Assembly: GCA_000695325.1 (NCBI GenBank) | Contig: AVPN01000174.1 | Coordinates: forward strand, 43,590 to 86,909 | Length of the DNA stretch: 43,320 bases | Direction: 5' to 3' | DNA from: Pleurobrachia bachei | Taxonomy: Eukaryota > Ctenophora > Tentaculata > Cydippida > Pleurobrachiidae | In this document: positions 9,044-19,000 of the stretch, one piece after another | Layout: each line of letters opens with the position of its first letter | How positions within the stretch are numbered: the stretch's first letter is position 1 | The notes under the pieces: model-generated | Databases searched by the model: none | Told to the model about the DNA's origin: nothing | The model's input: only the letters and a program-made list of their open reading frames with translations | Translations under genes and position numbers: made by a program

Positions 9044-10894
9044 TCAATAATTTAAATCCGCTGCTTTCCTCCTCGTTTTCTCCTTCGTATTTCCTTTAAA
9101 ATGCTTCTTCCACGGTTTTCCCTCCGGACCACCGCCCTCTTTCTGGAACTCAGCTGGTGTTTGGGGTGGTTTCCTAAACATTTTCACCTCCCGGGCCCTG
9201 AAAAAGTTGTCCTCGACATTCTCTTTCGCCAGGGTAATCTGCGTTTTCTTTTGTAACCTGACCGCTGTGTTTTCAACCCTAGCCATGTATTTCTCACACA
9301 CAGGATTGAAGTTCCCTCCGGTATACCCCGGTGGGGGGTGAGCGAACAACAGCTTTCCGTTCACAAAGTCCTTCAACATTACTCGAGCAGCTCGACTTTC
9401 ATCAGGGGTACCTCGGGTTGTCATGAATCCTCGGTTCTGACCGTACTCTCGGAGTACCTCAAAGGGGTAGGGTTTCCGGCCTTTTTCCAACTCATCCGGG
9501 AGGGGGAGAGTGATTCCGTAAATCGACTCCAGGACCTCTTTGGGGATGTTATCTATCAGGTATGTCATGGGGCCAACATGGTCTCTCATATGATCGATCG
9601 GCAGGATACCATTACAAATCATCTCACTTTGGCTACTAGCCAGATTCGGGAAGACCAGCCCAGGACAATCACAGAGCGTCAAATCCTTCCCTTCAAGACT
9701 CAGTTTAAACGTTTGGAAGTGCTTCGTTTTCCCTGGTGTACTTGAAACTTGGACCCGTTTTTCTCTTAGCAGTGAGTTTAGGGTGGAGCTTTTCCCGACA
9801 TTAGGGTATCCGATAAGGCCCACACAGTACTTATTATCCTCGCTAAGTGTTGCAATGAAGTTGAGGAGATCGGAGTTCTTGAGAATCTCACCAGCTGCTA
9901 TTAACTCAGCCACGTCTGATGACCTTGGAATTATCTCTTCAGGAGGGGAAGAAGATGATGCTGTGTTCTCAGTTTTAACGATTTCAACTTCCTTGGTAGG
10001 TTCTGATGGTGCTGTTTCCTCCTCTTCTTCCTCTTCTTCCCCCATGTCTATCTCTGGAACTCTCTCACTGGTGTCTGTATCAAGTAGCGCGAACTTGTTT
10101 CTCAGGATGTCCTTTTCGTCATCTGAAAGACCATCCAAATCATCATCTTCCAAACTCTCCCTATTTTCCTCCTCCTCCTCCTCCTCGATACTTTCCAACT
10201 CCTCAATCGCGGAATAAAACACAACCCTCATCTCCTTTTCTGTAAAATATTTAAACCATTCCATCCGTTGTTCAACTGACAGAGATTTATTGACGAGTAA
10301 AATGTTCTCTTTCCCACTATCAACCTCCTTTACATATGCTTCTAAATCAGTGCAGTGGTAAAATAGTGGACTCCTGGCATCAACAATCTGAATCACATAA
10401 TCGCTCCTCTCAACCACCCTCCACAACTGCCTCCAAACCTCTAAATTCTTCTCAAAGGGCGTTAAAATGATGTGCTGGTTCTCCTGAACAACTGCCATAT
10501 TCTTTCTCCACTCCATAAACGCATCCTTTTCATTCCGGTCGAGTGTCTCCTTCTCCATTTCCCGTGTCCAGGGCGGTCTCCGTGGTATCCGGATATTCTG
10601 GCGGTTCTCCAACATTGCAAACTGTCGAGCCCTCATCTCCTCTGGTTCGGGGATTGCCTCCGAGTACTGCGTTGTAACTACTCTCATATTCAACTTTTCG
10701 GCCGTAAAATCCATGTTTGCCAGCTCTGCCGTCCGGAAAAAGGAGTCTAAGTTGTTCTCCTGGGTGCATGAGTCAAGGGTGGCGTAGTCTTTGGTTGCTG
10801 TGGCAGTGGTGTGACGATCACTCGGGGTGAGACGGCGGTTTCTGATATCTGACTTCAAGGATCTTGTCAGACCCATCTTCTTTTGTCGTCCCAT
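9044..10894 (-). CDS. LSG1: Large-subunit GTPase 1 (60S export/maturation GTPase)
   Basis: This is a single uninterrupted frame of 616 residues from M-G-R-Q-K-K-M-G-L. It has the circularly permuted GTPase order of the YlqF/LSG1 family: a G4-like N-K-S in L-L-V-N-K-S-L-S (about residue 215), G1 P-loop G-Y-P-N-V-G-K-S-S (about 370), T-P-G-K-T-K-H-F-Q-T (G2 region), and G3 D-C-P-G-L. A long Glu/Asp-rich insert separates G4 and G1, and the C-terminus is strongly basic. Known role: LSG1 is a cytoplasmic GTPase that releases the NMD3 export adaptor from pre-60S subunits. The usual G4 aspartate (N-K-x-D) is absent. A candidate acceptor (TATGTAG) ends 10 nt before the ATG, and the CPPED1 stop is only 143 bp upstream. 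Confidence 0.95.
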   Translation of the reverse strand: MGRQKKMGLTRSLKSDIRNRRLTPSDRHTTATATKDYATLDSCTQENNLDSFFRTAELANMDFTAEKLNMRVVTTQYSEAIPEPEEMRARQFAMLENRQNIRIPRRPPWTREMEKETLDRNEKDAFMEWRKNMAVVQENQHIILTPFEKNLEVWRQLWRVVERSDYVIQIVDARSPLFYHCTDLEAYVKEVDSGKENILLVNKSLSVEQRMEWFKYFTEKEMRVVFYSAIEELESIEEEEEEENRESLEDDDLDGLSDDEKDILRNKFALLDTDTSERVPEIDMGEEEEEEEETAPSEPTKEVEIVKTENTASSSSPPEEIIPRSSDVAELIAAGEILKNSDLLNFIATLSEDNKYCVGLIGYPNVGKSSTLNSLLREKRVQVSSTPGKTKHFQTFKLSLEGKDLTLCDCPGLVFPNLASSQSEMICNGILPIDHMRDHVGPMTYLIDNIPKEVLESIYGITLPLPDELEKGRKPYPFEVLREYGQNRGFMTTRGTPDESRAARVMLKDFVNGKLLFAHPPPGYTGGNFNPVCEKYMARVENTAVRLQKKTQITLAKENVEDNFFRAREVKMFRKPPQTPAEFQKEGGGPEGKPWKKHFKGNTKEKTRRKAADLNY

Positions 10895-11037
10895 GATATC
10901 TGTGCTACATAAGAGATGGTTGGAATTTAGTTGTTTAGTGGGGGAGATGTGGTGGGGTGGGAGGGGCTTAGGGAGATATGGAAAATGTCTAAAGAAAGGA
11001 ACAATCACAACACAATTCACAACACAAATTCAACATT

Positions 11038-11928
11038 CTACTGCTCATCAATACCCTCCAGTTCCACATATTCGTGTGAAATTGTCTCCCTCCCCACTGT
11101 CACCAACCTGAACCCATTCCTATCCCCTCCCTGCTGGAGACCCACCGCTGACGTCACCACAACCTCACAATTCTCAAACCATCCCCCCGCATTCTTATGG
11201 AAATGACCGCAGAATACTTTACTAATCCCAGCATCCACAAACTTTCTCAACATTTTTGTACGAAACTCAATGGGAAAGTTGTAGTAAACTTTGTCCTCGT
11301 TAGGGTCCTTTAAAAACCATGGAATATGCTGGAAGACGACAGAGTGGGTGTAATTCTTTGCACGTGCAAGTTGTCTCTTTAACCACTCCTCATGTTTTCC
11401 AGCCAGCCCTTCCACCCCTGACGAATCTTCGTAGTACTGGGAGTTTATTACAATACCAAAGAGACCACGACACACAAAACTGTACCAATCGTCCCCGAAA
11501 TCTGATCGATACCGGTCCACAGTTTGGGGTGTCGGTGAGTTGCCCACATCGTGATTACCACACACACACAACAGAGGAACTTTCAGCTGATTGAAAATCT
11601 CATAGAAATCCGTTTTTTGTCTGTCCCGGGTTTCTGGCCACTTGTGAGGCCACGCATCCAGTAGATCGCCGCACATTATCGCAAAAACCGGCTCAATTTC
11701 ATTCACCATCTTTACAAAAGATCTGCACCATCGTTTTTCATGTTCCCACGTCGCCTGATCGTACCCCACCTCAGTACCATTTCCCTGTCCGTAACCCCAG
11801 GACCCCTCACAGCTCCACTCCATCCCTAGTTGACAGTCAGCTGCCTGGACAAATGTGAACTCCCCCGTGAAATCCTTCCCACAGCCCGGTATTGTGAGGG
11901 TTTTGTTGGAGGCTTTGATAACTGGCAT
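11038..11928 (-). CDS. CPPED1: Calcineurin-like metallophosphoesterase, CPPED1 type
   Basis: An intronless frame of 296 residues, starting at M-P-V-I-K-A-S. The metallophosphoesterase motifs are in order: Q-A-A-D-C-Q-L-G (motif I), C-G-D-L-L-D-A-W-P (II), C-G-N-H-D-V-G (III), F-Q-H-I-P-W-F (IV) and F-C-G-H-F-H-K-N-A-G-G (V). All metal-binding Asp/Asn/His residues are present. The Q-L-G and W-S-C/W-E-x-E-x-x-W context fits CPPED1, a cytosolic Ser/Thr phosphatase. I chose this start over an upstream in-frame ATG (11949) because a strong acceptor, TTTCTGTCTAG, ends 1 nt before it; the upstream Met would be removed by splicing. The gene sits between the TOX4-like gene and LSG1 with very short gaps. 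Confidence 0.93.
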   Translation of the reverse strand: MPVIKASNKTLTIPGCGKDFTGEFTFVQAADCQLGMEWSCEGSWGYGQGNGTEVGYDQATWEHEKRWCRSFVKMVNEIEPVFAIMCGDLLDAWPHKWPETRDRQKTDFYEIFNQLKVPLLCVCGNHDVGNSPTPQTVDRYRSDFGDDWYSFVCRGLFGIVINSQYYEDSSGVEGLAGKHEEWLKRQLARAKNYTHSVVFQHIPWFLKDPNEDKVYYNFPIEFRTKMLRKFVDAGISKVFCGHFHKNAGGWFENCEVVVTSAVGLQQGGDRNGFRLVTVGRETISHEYVELEGIDEQ

Positions 11929-12148
11929 ACTAGACAGAAACAGTAACATGACAAAACAGGGTAAATGACAAACAGGGTAGAGGTACTGTGTAGGTCCCGT
12001 GTAGGTTACTAGAGTGTATGTTGGAAAGGAAGAAGGGGTGGGAAATTATTAGGATAGAAGGGGAAATATTGATTATTGGGTGGGGGAGGGTAGTAAAACG
12101 CGGTGTATGATGTAATGGTGGACACAATCATAAATCAATGCTACTGGG

Positions 12149-13413
12149 TTACACTGACACTGCATATAAAATAAGTATGGACAAATCGATAAAAATCCAA
12201 CAACTACATCATGATAACATACCGCCCCGCCTAGCACCCACCCACGCATTGAAGATTGTCTTGGTGTACTCGATACAACATTCGTCCGTGCACCAATATT
12301 TCCCCCGATCAGGCTCAGTTTTTGCCTCCTCATAACAACCTTCCTGCAAACAAATCGGCTTGAAACTAGACTTTCGAGTTGCCGTCGGAGTGACATTGTT
12401 CTCAATTTTCCTCAGTGGAGGGGGAGGGGTTGCCTCTTTCGCCGCAGCTTCTACTTTGACCGTTGATTCTGGTTTTGGGGTTGGTGGTTTGTGATCGCCA
12501 CCCCTGGGCGAGGATACGGATGAGGTTAGGGGCGGAGTGGGGTGGATATCCGGTGTTTCTGAGGTTGTTCTGCTCTTCTTCTTGAACTTCAAAGGCGGAA
12601 GAGGTTGGGGCATTAGAGGGTTATCGAGAAGCTTTATTGACCGATTCTTAGGTTCAGTACTGACCACCCAATCTGAATCATCCTTTCTCCCCACCTCCAT
12701 CACATCCGGTGCTTTCCTTTTAACACTCCTTTTTGATGAAGGAGCAACATCCGATATTTCACTTGATGGACGTTTCACCCGTTTCGTGGAAGTTGACGAT
12801 GAATCCGTAGAACTGACCGAAGATGACTTTTTACTGGGCGCTGGCGATTTCGCCTTTTTGGCATCTTTCTTATCCAACTGCTCCTGGGTTACAACCCCGT
12901 TCTTCAGCTTGTAAGCATCGCTGTTCCGTATGTAGTGGTTCTTCTGGGCTACCCCCAGTTCATCCCACATCAACCGTGCCTCCGCTGTGATTTGTTTTTC
13001 CGTCAGTCCCGGGGATTCGGCGAGTATCTGGGCACGATGTTTCTCTGTGAAGGAACCAAAACCCGTTTGAGGCTTTTTCGTGGACTTTGCGGGCGATGGA
13101 TCAGGTGCTGGGGTTGCTTTCGGTTTCTTTGGGATCCTGGGAGTTTTCTCCATCTTAGGAACAGGAGGTTCACTTATAATCGGGTCAGGTGGTTTTTCTT
13201 CCTTTGGTTTTAGCTTATCAAACAGGTTCACTGGCTCCTTAGGTTCCTCAATAATCCTAGGAGGGGAGTCCAAGGGTGAAGGTGTATCAACTGGGATAGG
13301 TTTTGGAGCAGCCTTCGCCGGTGTCTTCCGTGGCGTTGCCTTCCTCACCGGAGCAGGAGGTTTTACCGGTCGTGGTTTTTCCTCCTCTTTCACCGGAGCG
13401 GGGGTTGTAACTG
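12149..13413 (-). CDS. HMG-box protein with TOX4-like C-terminal zinc knuckle (5' exon not found)
   Basis: The main exon is 12223-13413 and there is a likely tiny last exon, 12149-12159 (ends V-S-V-stop). The protein is Lys/Pro/Ser-rich and low-complexity, with an HMG-box-like segment in the middle (F-G-S-F-T-E-K-H-R-A-Q-I ... M-W-D-E-L-G-V-A-Q-K-N-H-Y). Its C-terminal block C-L-Q-E-G-C ... Y-W-C-T-D-E-C-C-I-E-Y ... F-N-A-W-V resembles the C-terminal C-x4-C ... Y-C-S-N-E-C ... F-x-A-W-V of TOX4. TOX4 belongs to the PNUTS-PP1 chromatin complex; that role here is inferred. There is no ATG at the head of the open frame. An acceptor (CTCTGCCAG) at 13414 implies an upstream exon carrying the start, which I could not locate in 13.4-16 kb. 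The CPPED1 ATG is about 220 bp downstream. Confidence 0.6.
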
Positions 13414-13622
13414 CTGGCAGAGGTCAATCTCAATCTCTCTAATCTCACTGATCAATTGTGTGACAACTCGCACCATTACTTCCTCATTCTAGAACCTGTC
13501 CCTCTCCCCCTAGTGCATCAGCTTCCTAACCCCCCCTCCTGAGCTATTGTGGTGACTAATTGAATACATCCACTGTGTTTTGTCATAGCTTGTTGCAAGC
13601 TGCCTGTCATGCAGGGATCAAG

Positions 13623-13649
13623 ACTAATTGGGTGAGTCACCCAATTAGT
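13623..13649. repeat. Perfect 27-nt palindrome centred on an AP-1-like heptamer
   Basis: The two 13-nt arms are exact reverse complements around a single central G. The outer bases are ACTAATTGGG and CCCAATTAGT, and the centre reads TGAGTCA, which matches the AP-1 consensus. It could be a regulatory site or the fold-back end of a small element. Confidence 0.7.
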
Positions 13650-13836
13650 GGCCGTGCCGGTAATTGACCTTATAACAACTACAAGGGATGGTGTGTCGTC
13701 TGAAATTCAAGACCATGAGATTAGCTATCACTGGACATGATCGATGGAATGAAGCATTCAAAGATGCACCAGACATACTCATATTTCCAATCAGTTCATT
13801 CCATGCTTTATGTGAATTCATGAATAATAAACACAT
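13645..13836 (-). mobile_element. Relic of a LINE reverse-transcriptase C-terminus
   Basis: The minus-strand translation reads N-S-H-K-A-W-N-E-L followed by a short tail with H-R-S-C-P and F-R-R-H. This is the hallmark H-x-A-W-N-x-L end of CR1/jockey-like LINE proteins; compare T-H-T-A-W-N-E-L in the plus-strand LINE at 6.7 kb. Only about 60 residues remain and no polymerase motifs are nearby, so it is an old truncated piece. Confidence 0.5.
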
Positions 13837-13849
13837 TACTTGAGCCCAT

Positions 13850-15180
13850 TGATTGGTTACTCTTCCCGTTATAAAAGTTTCCTGTTTAAAAGTTCTTAGA
13901 ATTATAGGAGTTGCTCAGATCTCATTCACGGTAAAGGAGTTGAATTTAAACGAAAGTAAGGTAGTTTCGAAATACTGCGTTATTACTTATTAATTATGTA
14001 TGGTAGATAAAGATTATCTTTACTTTTCAACTGACGTAAGTTAAAGGTGAGGTCGACGTGGGTGGTGGGTTACCCATCACCTACGTCGACCTCACACTTA
14101 TACTAAGTGACGCGGTGGCTTCACTGAGAAGCCTTACTAGGTCACACGAAGTTAGTGATTGGGTGGTTATGTTTTTACTTGAACCTGTCACAACCACATT
14201 TCGTAATCATGCCTTCAATATTTGGTTTTGGCAAGATGTTTGGATCGTTGAAGTTGACGGAGAGATCTACAACTTCAAACCGGGAAAATGGATATTGGTC
14301 AACTAAAATGATAACAACACCCATAAACTACTGGATTAGGACTTATACTGAGCAAACGAAACTGAATTCTAGCTAGATGATCAACACACAAGTTCAAAGT
14401 ATATTTTAACCTGTACAACCTGTTTTTAACCAGCTACTACATAATACCAGACACACATTGTAACCCGACTATCTAGACACAAACTACTACCAGACAGTTT
14501 TACTCACTCGTTAAGTAGGTCGGGTGGAAGAAGGGGGTTATGTTGTAGCAACATAATATTGTTTAGACTTGTGTATGGCGAGTTAAGTTTCAAACAAATA
14601 TATCTGAGAGAAGTATAGTTCTGCGAGTTGGTGTGATGACCGGAAGAGATGGAGGGGTGATATCACGATCTCGGCGCGTTGTGACCCCCAATTACTCGTC
14701 ACCTATAATACCCCCTGTGGGCACCTAAAGGCAGCATGGGTCACGCGCCCCGTCACGTGATCTACCTGGCTATAAACCTGTTATTCCATATTAGGGATAA
14801 TAGGGTTTACAAGTGCTACAGTCATGGGTAGATCCTCCTCTCCCTGACTAGAGAAGAGAGGAGTGATGCTAGGGGGCACTACGGCTAATTTAATCGCAAT
14901 AATTTCCCAATATATGTGCGCTCCTCCTCCTTCTTTTGGGTCATCGTCAGGACCGAGCTATAACAGAGCTGTCAGTAGAGACGGGGGCTGTCCGCTGTGG
15001 TTAGGGTTGTCAATTTGGAATATACCGAAACTAGTTTCTAGTGCTACTAACATCATGGAAAGACTAGGGAAGGTATCATTCTGCAGCAATACAGATCATG
15101 ATATACCAGTCATGTTTTGCAGAAGTGTTTCTCTTTCCCCCTCTCGAGCCCTGAAGGTCAACCAACCCCCTTCCATCTAG
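13850..15180. other. Gene-poor spacer
   Basis: Apart from the hairpin at 14042-14100, I see no exon, RNA gene or element that I can defend. It should contain the missing first exon of the TOX4-like gene or its promoter, but no candidate ATG exon stands out. Confidence 0.4.
14042..14100. repeat. Strong hairpin: about 23-bp stem with a 3-nt loop
   Basis: The arms TGAGGTCGACGT (14048-14059) and ACGTCGACCTCA (14083-14094) pair perfectly. Inside them ten more base pairs (two of them G-T) close on a TTA loop at 14070-14072. Outside, G47-C95 and three A-T/T-A pairs extend the stem after a 2x2 internal loop. The structure lies in a gene-poor stretch and no reading frame explains it. Confidence 0.8.
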
Positions 15181-15240
15181 TACTGAACCAATGAGAGACG
15201 TATAGAAAGAAAGTGAGAAATATAGAAGGACAGAGAGATA

Positions 15241-15259
15241 GAAAGTGAGAAAGAGAGAT

Positions 15260-15317
<58 letters not shown>

Positions 15318-15333
15318 AGAGAAAGAGAGAGAC
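15241..15333 (+). repeat. (GA)n microsatellite with GAAA-type flanks
   Basis: An uninterrupted GA run of about 50 bases (15261-15310) is flanked by imperfect AGAAAG/AGAGAA repeats extending from about 15200 to 15333. It directly abuts, and has apparently replaced, the downstream part of a SWIM-like module fragment. Confidence 0.95.
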
Positions 15334-15440
15334 CAACTCCAACAGCCGAACTTCGGACGATAAAAATCCCTGCAGTTTTGTCAACCATCTGACATTTCAA
15401 CGCATTCAAAAGCTGACTACGCCTTTCAAACTCTCGCTTA
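15334..15440 (-). pseudogene. Fragment of the SWIM-like module from an H-Y-H-C-family paralogue
   Basis: The minus-strand frame reads E-F-E-R-R-S-Q-L-L, then L-K-C-Q-M-V-D-K-T-A-G-I-F-I-V-R-S-S-A-V-G-V-G, and runs straight into the GA microsatellite. It matches the module in the large gene just to the right (L-G-C-Q-L-V-D-K-S-A-G-I-F-L-V-R-G-S-A-V-G-L-G). No fingers and no cysteine half are left. It is a dead paralogue fragment about 600 bp past the stop of the large gene. Confidence 0.75.
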
Positions 15441-15589
15441 CAAGGACGTTTACTTAAAGCGAGTCCAAGTCTCCTAGGATTGAGTCCAAACCATCAAAGT
15501 CCAACCGAGGAGGGCTCGGGTTTAGGTGTTCGTTTTAGTAAACTGCGCCTGGCGAGCCGGTTCACAGTTTCACAACAGACAGTATCCAT

Positions 15590-15684
15590 TTCCTAGAAAG
15601 GGAGTAGAGGGAGTGTTAATTCGTGGAAAGGGGGTAGAGGGAGAGTTTATTTCTAGAAAGGGAGTGAAGGGAGCATTACTAGGG
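15590..15684 (+). repeat. Three tandem copies of a ~31-bp G-rich unit
   Basis: The units start TTTCCTAGAAAGGGAGTAGA, TTCGTGGAAAGGGGGTAGA and TTTCTAGAAAGGGAGTGAAG, each followed by GGGAG-(N)-TTA or close to it. The unit length is about 31 bp and the units are imperfect. They lie in the 3' flank of the large zinc-finger gene; function unknown. Confidence 0.7.
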
Positions 15685-16052
15685 ATTATTTAGAGGGAAG
15701 AACAGCGGGTTTACGGGAAGAATAGGGGAAGAACGGGTATAGAAAAACACGGTGAGTTTAGAAAACAATGTGGCTTTGAAAACAAAGTTAGAAAACGTAG
15801 GGAGTTCACATGAAAAAAGGGTCCGGGAGGTTCGGGGTCAAATAAAACTCGACTGCTTTAGTAAAGGCTAACAGCTCAGGTTGTATTAAAATAAATAAAA
15901 ATTCAATTAAAACAACGCTCTCTTTTTCATGATAGTCCTATGGAAATAAGTTATTAACTTTTAAAAGATGAAAAAATAGAGCGGGGGAGAACTTGCTTTA
16001 ACACACACTCACACACGGACAAACATGTCCAAAAACAAACGAACAGCCCCCT

Positions 16053-19000
16053 TCACTCATACTCAGCGTCCAGAGATTTCAGGTACCGCCTCTGATCATC
16101 ATCATACAGATTGTCCAAAAATTGATTAGCACTGATAATCTTCATGGGCTGGTTCACACTGCCCTGATTGTTTGAACCATAACAGTCCTTCAGACCGAGA
16201 CTCGCCCGGTACAGCTTAGTAACAGTGGTGTGAACGCACTCCTTGTAGAAACATTTGCAGAGGTACTTTTGAGTCTTTTTGTTGTAGGTGGTGATCACCC
16301 GACCGGAGCGTGTGTAGTAGCCTTTAAACATGGCATTACAGACGGAATAGAAGGTGCAGGATGTTTCCTCTCCATCGGGGTATTTGAAGGTCTGGAAGGG
16401 TCGAATAACGGGGGTGTTGTTGTCAAGGCAGTAGTTGTGGAGGGTGTAAACATCACACTTTTCATCATCAGTTATCCTGTCAAACAACTCAATTTGATCC
16501 AAGTCCGGGAAATCCTCGTTCAAATCGGTGCACTCCGGTTCCTCCTCTTTGTAAAGATTGTTCTCACGGACATACCGTTCCACCGCCGAAAGGTGCTTAC
16601 ACAGCTGCCTGTCCTGCATCTCACAGCCACTCTCACAGTGGAACTCTTTTGGATGAGTCTTTTTGAAGATAACATGAACGGGAAAACCTAGTCCGACCGC
16701 TGAGCCCCTAACCAAAAAGATGCCTGCCGATTTATCAACTAACTGACACCCCAAACTCTCCACCCTCTCCTTCTTCAGCTCCGATTTTGTGCTTTTCTTC
16801 CTTTTCTTATAGCTGACCTTCATGAGAGACTGGCCACCAACGGTTGTCTTTCGCTTCTTCCTAAGGTACCTAATACACCGGGGGAAGTGGCGGAGCATGG
16901 GCTGTAGGGAATCAGATTTGGTACAAATAGGGCAGTGGTAGTGGAGGTTACCCTGCCCACCATGACACCCGTCACCACTCCGGCTACACGGGATAATCTT
17001 CAACAGGGTCACTTCCCGGTCGTTCAAGTTCGGGATATCTGGATAGACAATTGAGTTGTCCTCTGCACCAGAAGTGCTAACTCCACTGTCCACACCCCGA
17101 GATCCGTATTTCTGGTGTGCGACAAAACAATCCCGGTAATGAGCGGCAACCTTCTTCTGGTTGTAATCGATGAAGTTGCAAAGGGAGCAGTGCCAGTGAC
17201 CACACCTGCCTTCCCGTGGTTCAAAGTTTTCTGAACTGCACTTTTCGATGGCTGCAGTGCAGTACAGGATGTGAGTTGAAGCAGCTTTAGCAGAGCATAC
17301 CTCCGTGTAGTGTAGAGTTACCTTCCTCTTCCTCCAGTCTACGTAAGGACACAATGGGCAGTGAAAATGATGGGCCTTCTTCTCCTCACACTTCCGATGC
17401 GGTGCACACTCCATATAGTCCTTAGCGCACTGCATTATATCAAAGTCGATCATGGATCCGGGAATTTGTGATTTAACATGGAACTCTACAAAATTACTGC
17501 AGTGAATGAAGTGTTTGATACCCAGGAGGCTCCCAAAGCCGACTTTATCGCAGATCGGACAGTGCCAATGCTCCTCCAGGCCCATATCATCGATCCGTGT
17601 ATTCAGGGGATAGGTACACTGGTAGACGTTGTTGGAGCAAAACACGAGGGGAGAGTTGCTGGGGTAATCCGGAATCCGATACTGCTCAACAATCTTCCTA
17701 TCAGCATTTCCCCCATTGAGTAACGCCCTATTTTTAGCCATCAGCAACGACTTGGAACCCTTCTTCGTCCTCTTCATGCATGATAAATGATGCTCCGAGG
17801 CAGTGCTTTTAGTTGGACCTGTAAACCCGCACAGCGAGCAATGCCAGTGCTTCTCCGGTTGGGCAGGGACTAGTGCTAACGCAGACCCGGGTGTGGTGGT
17901 GGAATGGTTAACGGAGCAGGAAAACACCCCATGTACCTCATCTTCCTCGTCGCTCGAAATCATATCGTCTTCCAAAAGAACAGCACTTGTGGGACACGTC
18001 TCCACATCAACGTCAACTATCTCTACACCCATGTGGTTCTTCAGGATATGTGATCGGATTCGGTAGCGTTTGTAGTCGACAAAATCACAAGCCCGACAGT
18101 GCCAGTGGGCTCGACGACGTGGGTCGACCTTCCTGCTGCCTTTACAAAGCCGGATATCCTGCTCGCATCTTTCCATCATCTGCATGCAGGGGTCATCGGT
18201 CGCGTTCTCTCCTGTCCCACCTCCACCTCCTCCACTTGCATTTGTGCCGCCAGACAGCAGGGAAACATTTGGACGAATTGTGATCTTGGCGGGGCTGATG
18301 GATGAATCGAGGTCGAACACTTTGGAAATGTGTGCTTTTTGAACGTGATTCTCTGCCCGATCCTTCCTGTAACTAACGTAACTGGTCTGTCTCGTTACCT
18401 TTACACACTGTGCAAAACTCAGACAACATAATGTCGACGCCTCTCTCTGTCTGCACACAATAACATTTGGCGGGTTTTTGAACTTATCCTCATTTGGGTC
18501 AACTTTCTCCCTGAGAGCCCTGGCTCTGGATCGCAGACACTGTCCTATCTGGTGCTGCTGGAGGGACTTTTTGTTGAGATCAGGCTTGGAGCAAATACCA
18601 CAGTGGTAATGAACGGGTCGTCCCGGGAGATCGTCAACTCTGCAAATGGGCAACTTTTTGAAGCATTTGATCACACTTGTCAGTTGGTCAGGGGTATCGT
18701 ACTCTTGCTCAAAATCTGTGTCACTATCCTCGCTATCACTGTTTCTCAAGGCAGACGGGTCCATTTCTTTCCGCTTCTGGTTGGAAAATGTGGCATCTTT
18801 GAGATCAGTCCCAAGGTTTGAGAGGCAGGTGGTGAAATGTTTGATCATGGAAGCCTTACCACCGGAGAGGGTGCAAATTGGACAGTGCCAGTGGATTCTC
18901 CCTGATTTCTGGGAAAAACCCCCACTGCCGAAGCAGCCGTCCATCCTTTTGAAACATGGGATAATGTTGATGAATTTTCGGGAGGTGTTATCGATGACAG

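Noticed and set aside
9783-10245. Ser-rich plus-strand frame opposite LSG1
   Set aside because: It mirrors the acidic insert of LSG1; there is no independent start, domain or splice evidence.
12537-13442. Gly/Phe-rich plus-strand frames opposite the TOX4-like gene
   Set aside because: Antisense shadow of the Lys/Pro-rich coding exon.
14058-14306. Plus-strand 82-codon frame
   Set aside because: It begins inside the hairpin arm and has no recognisable features or splice support.
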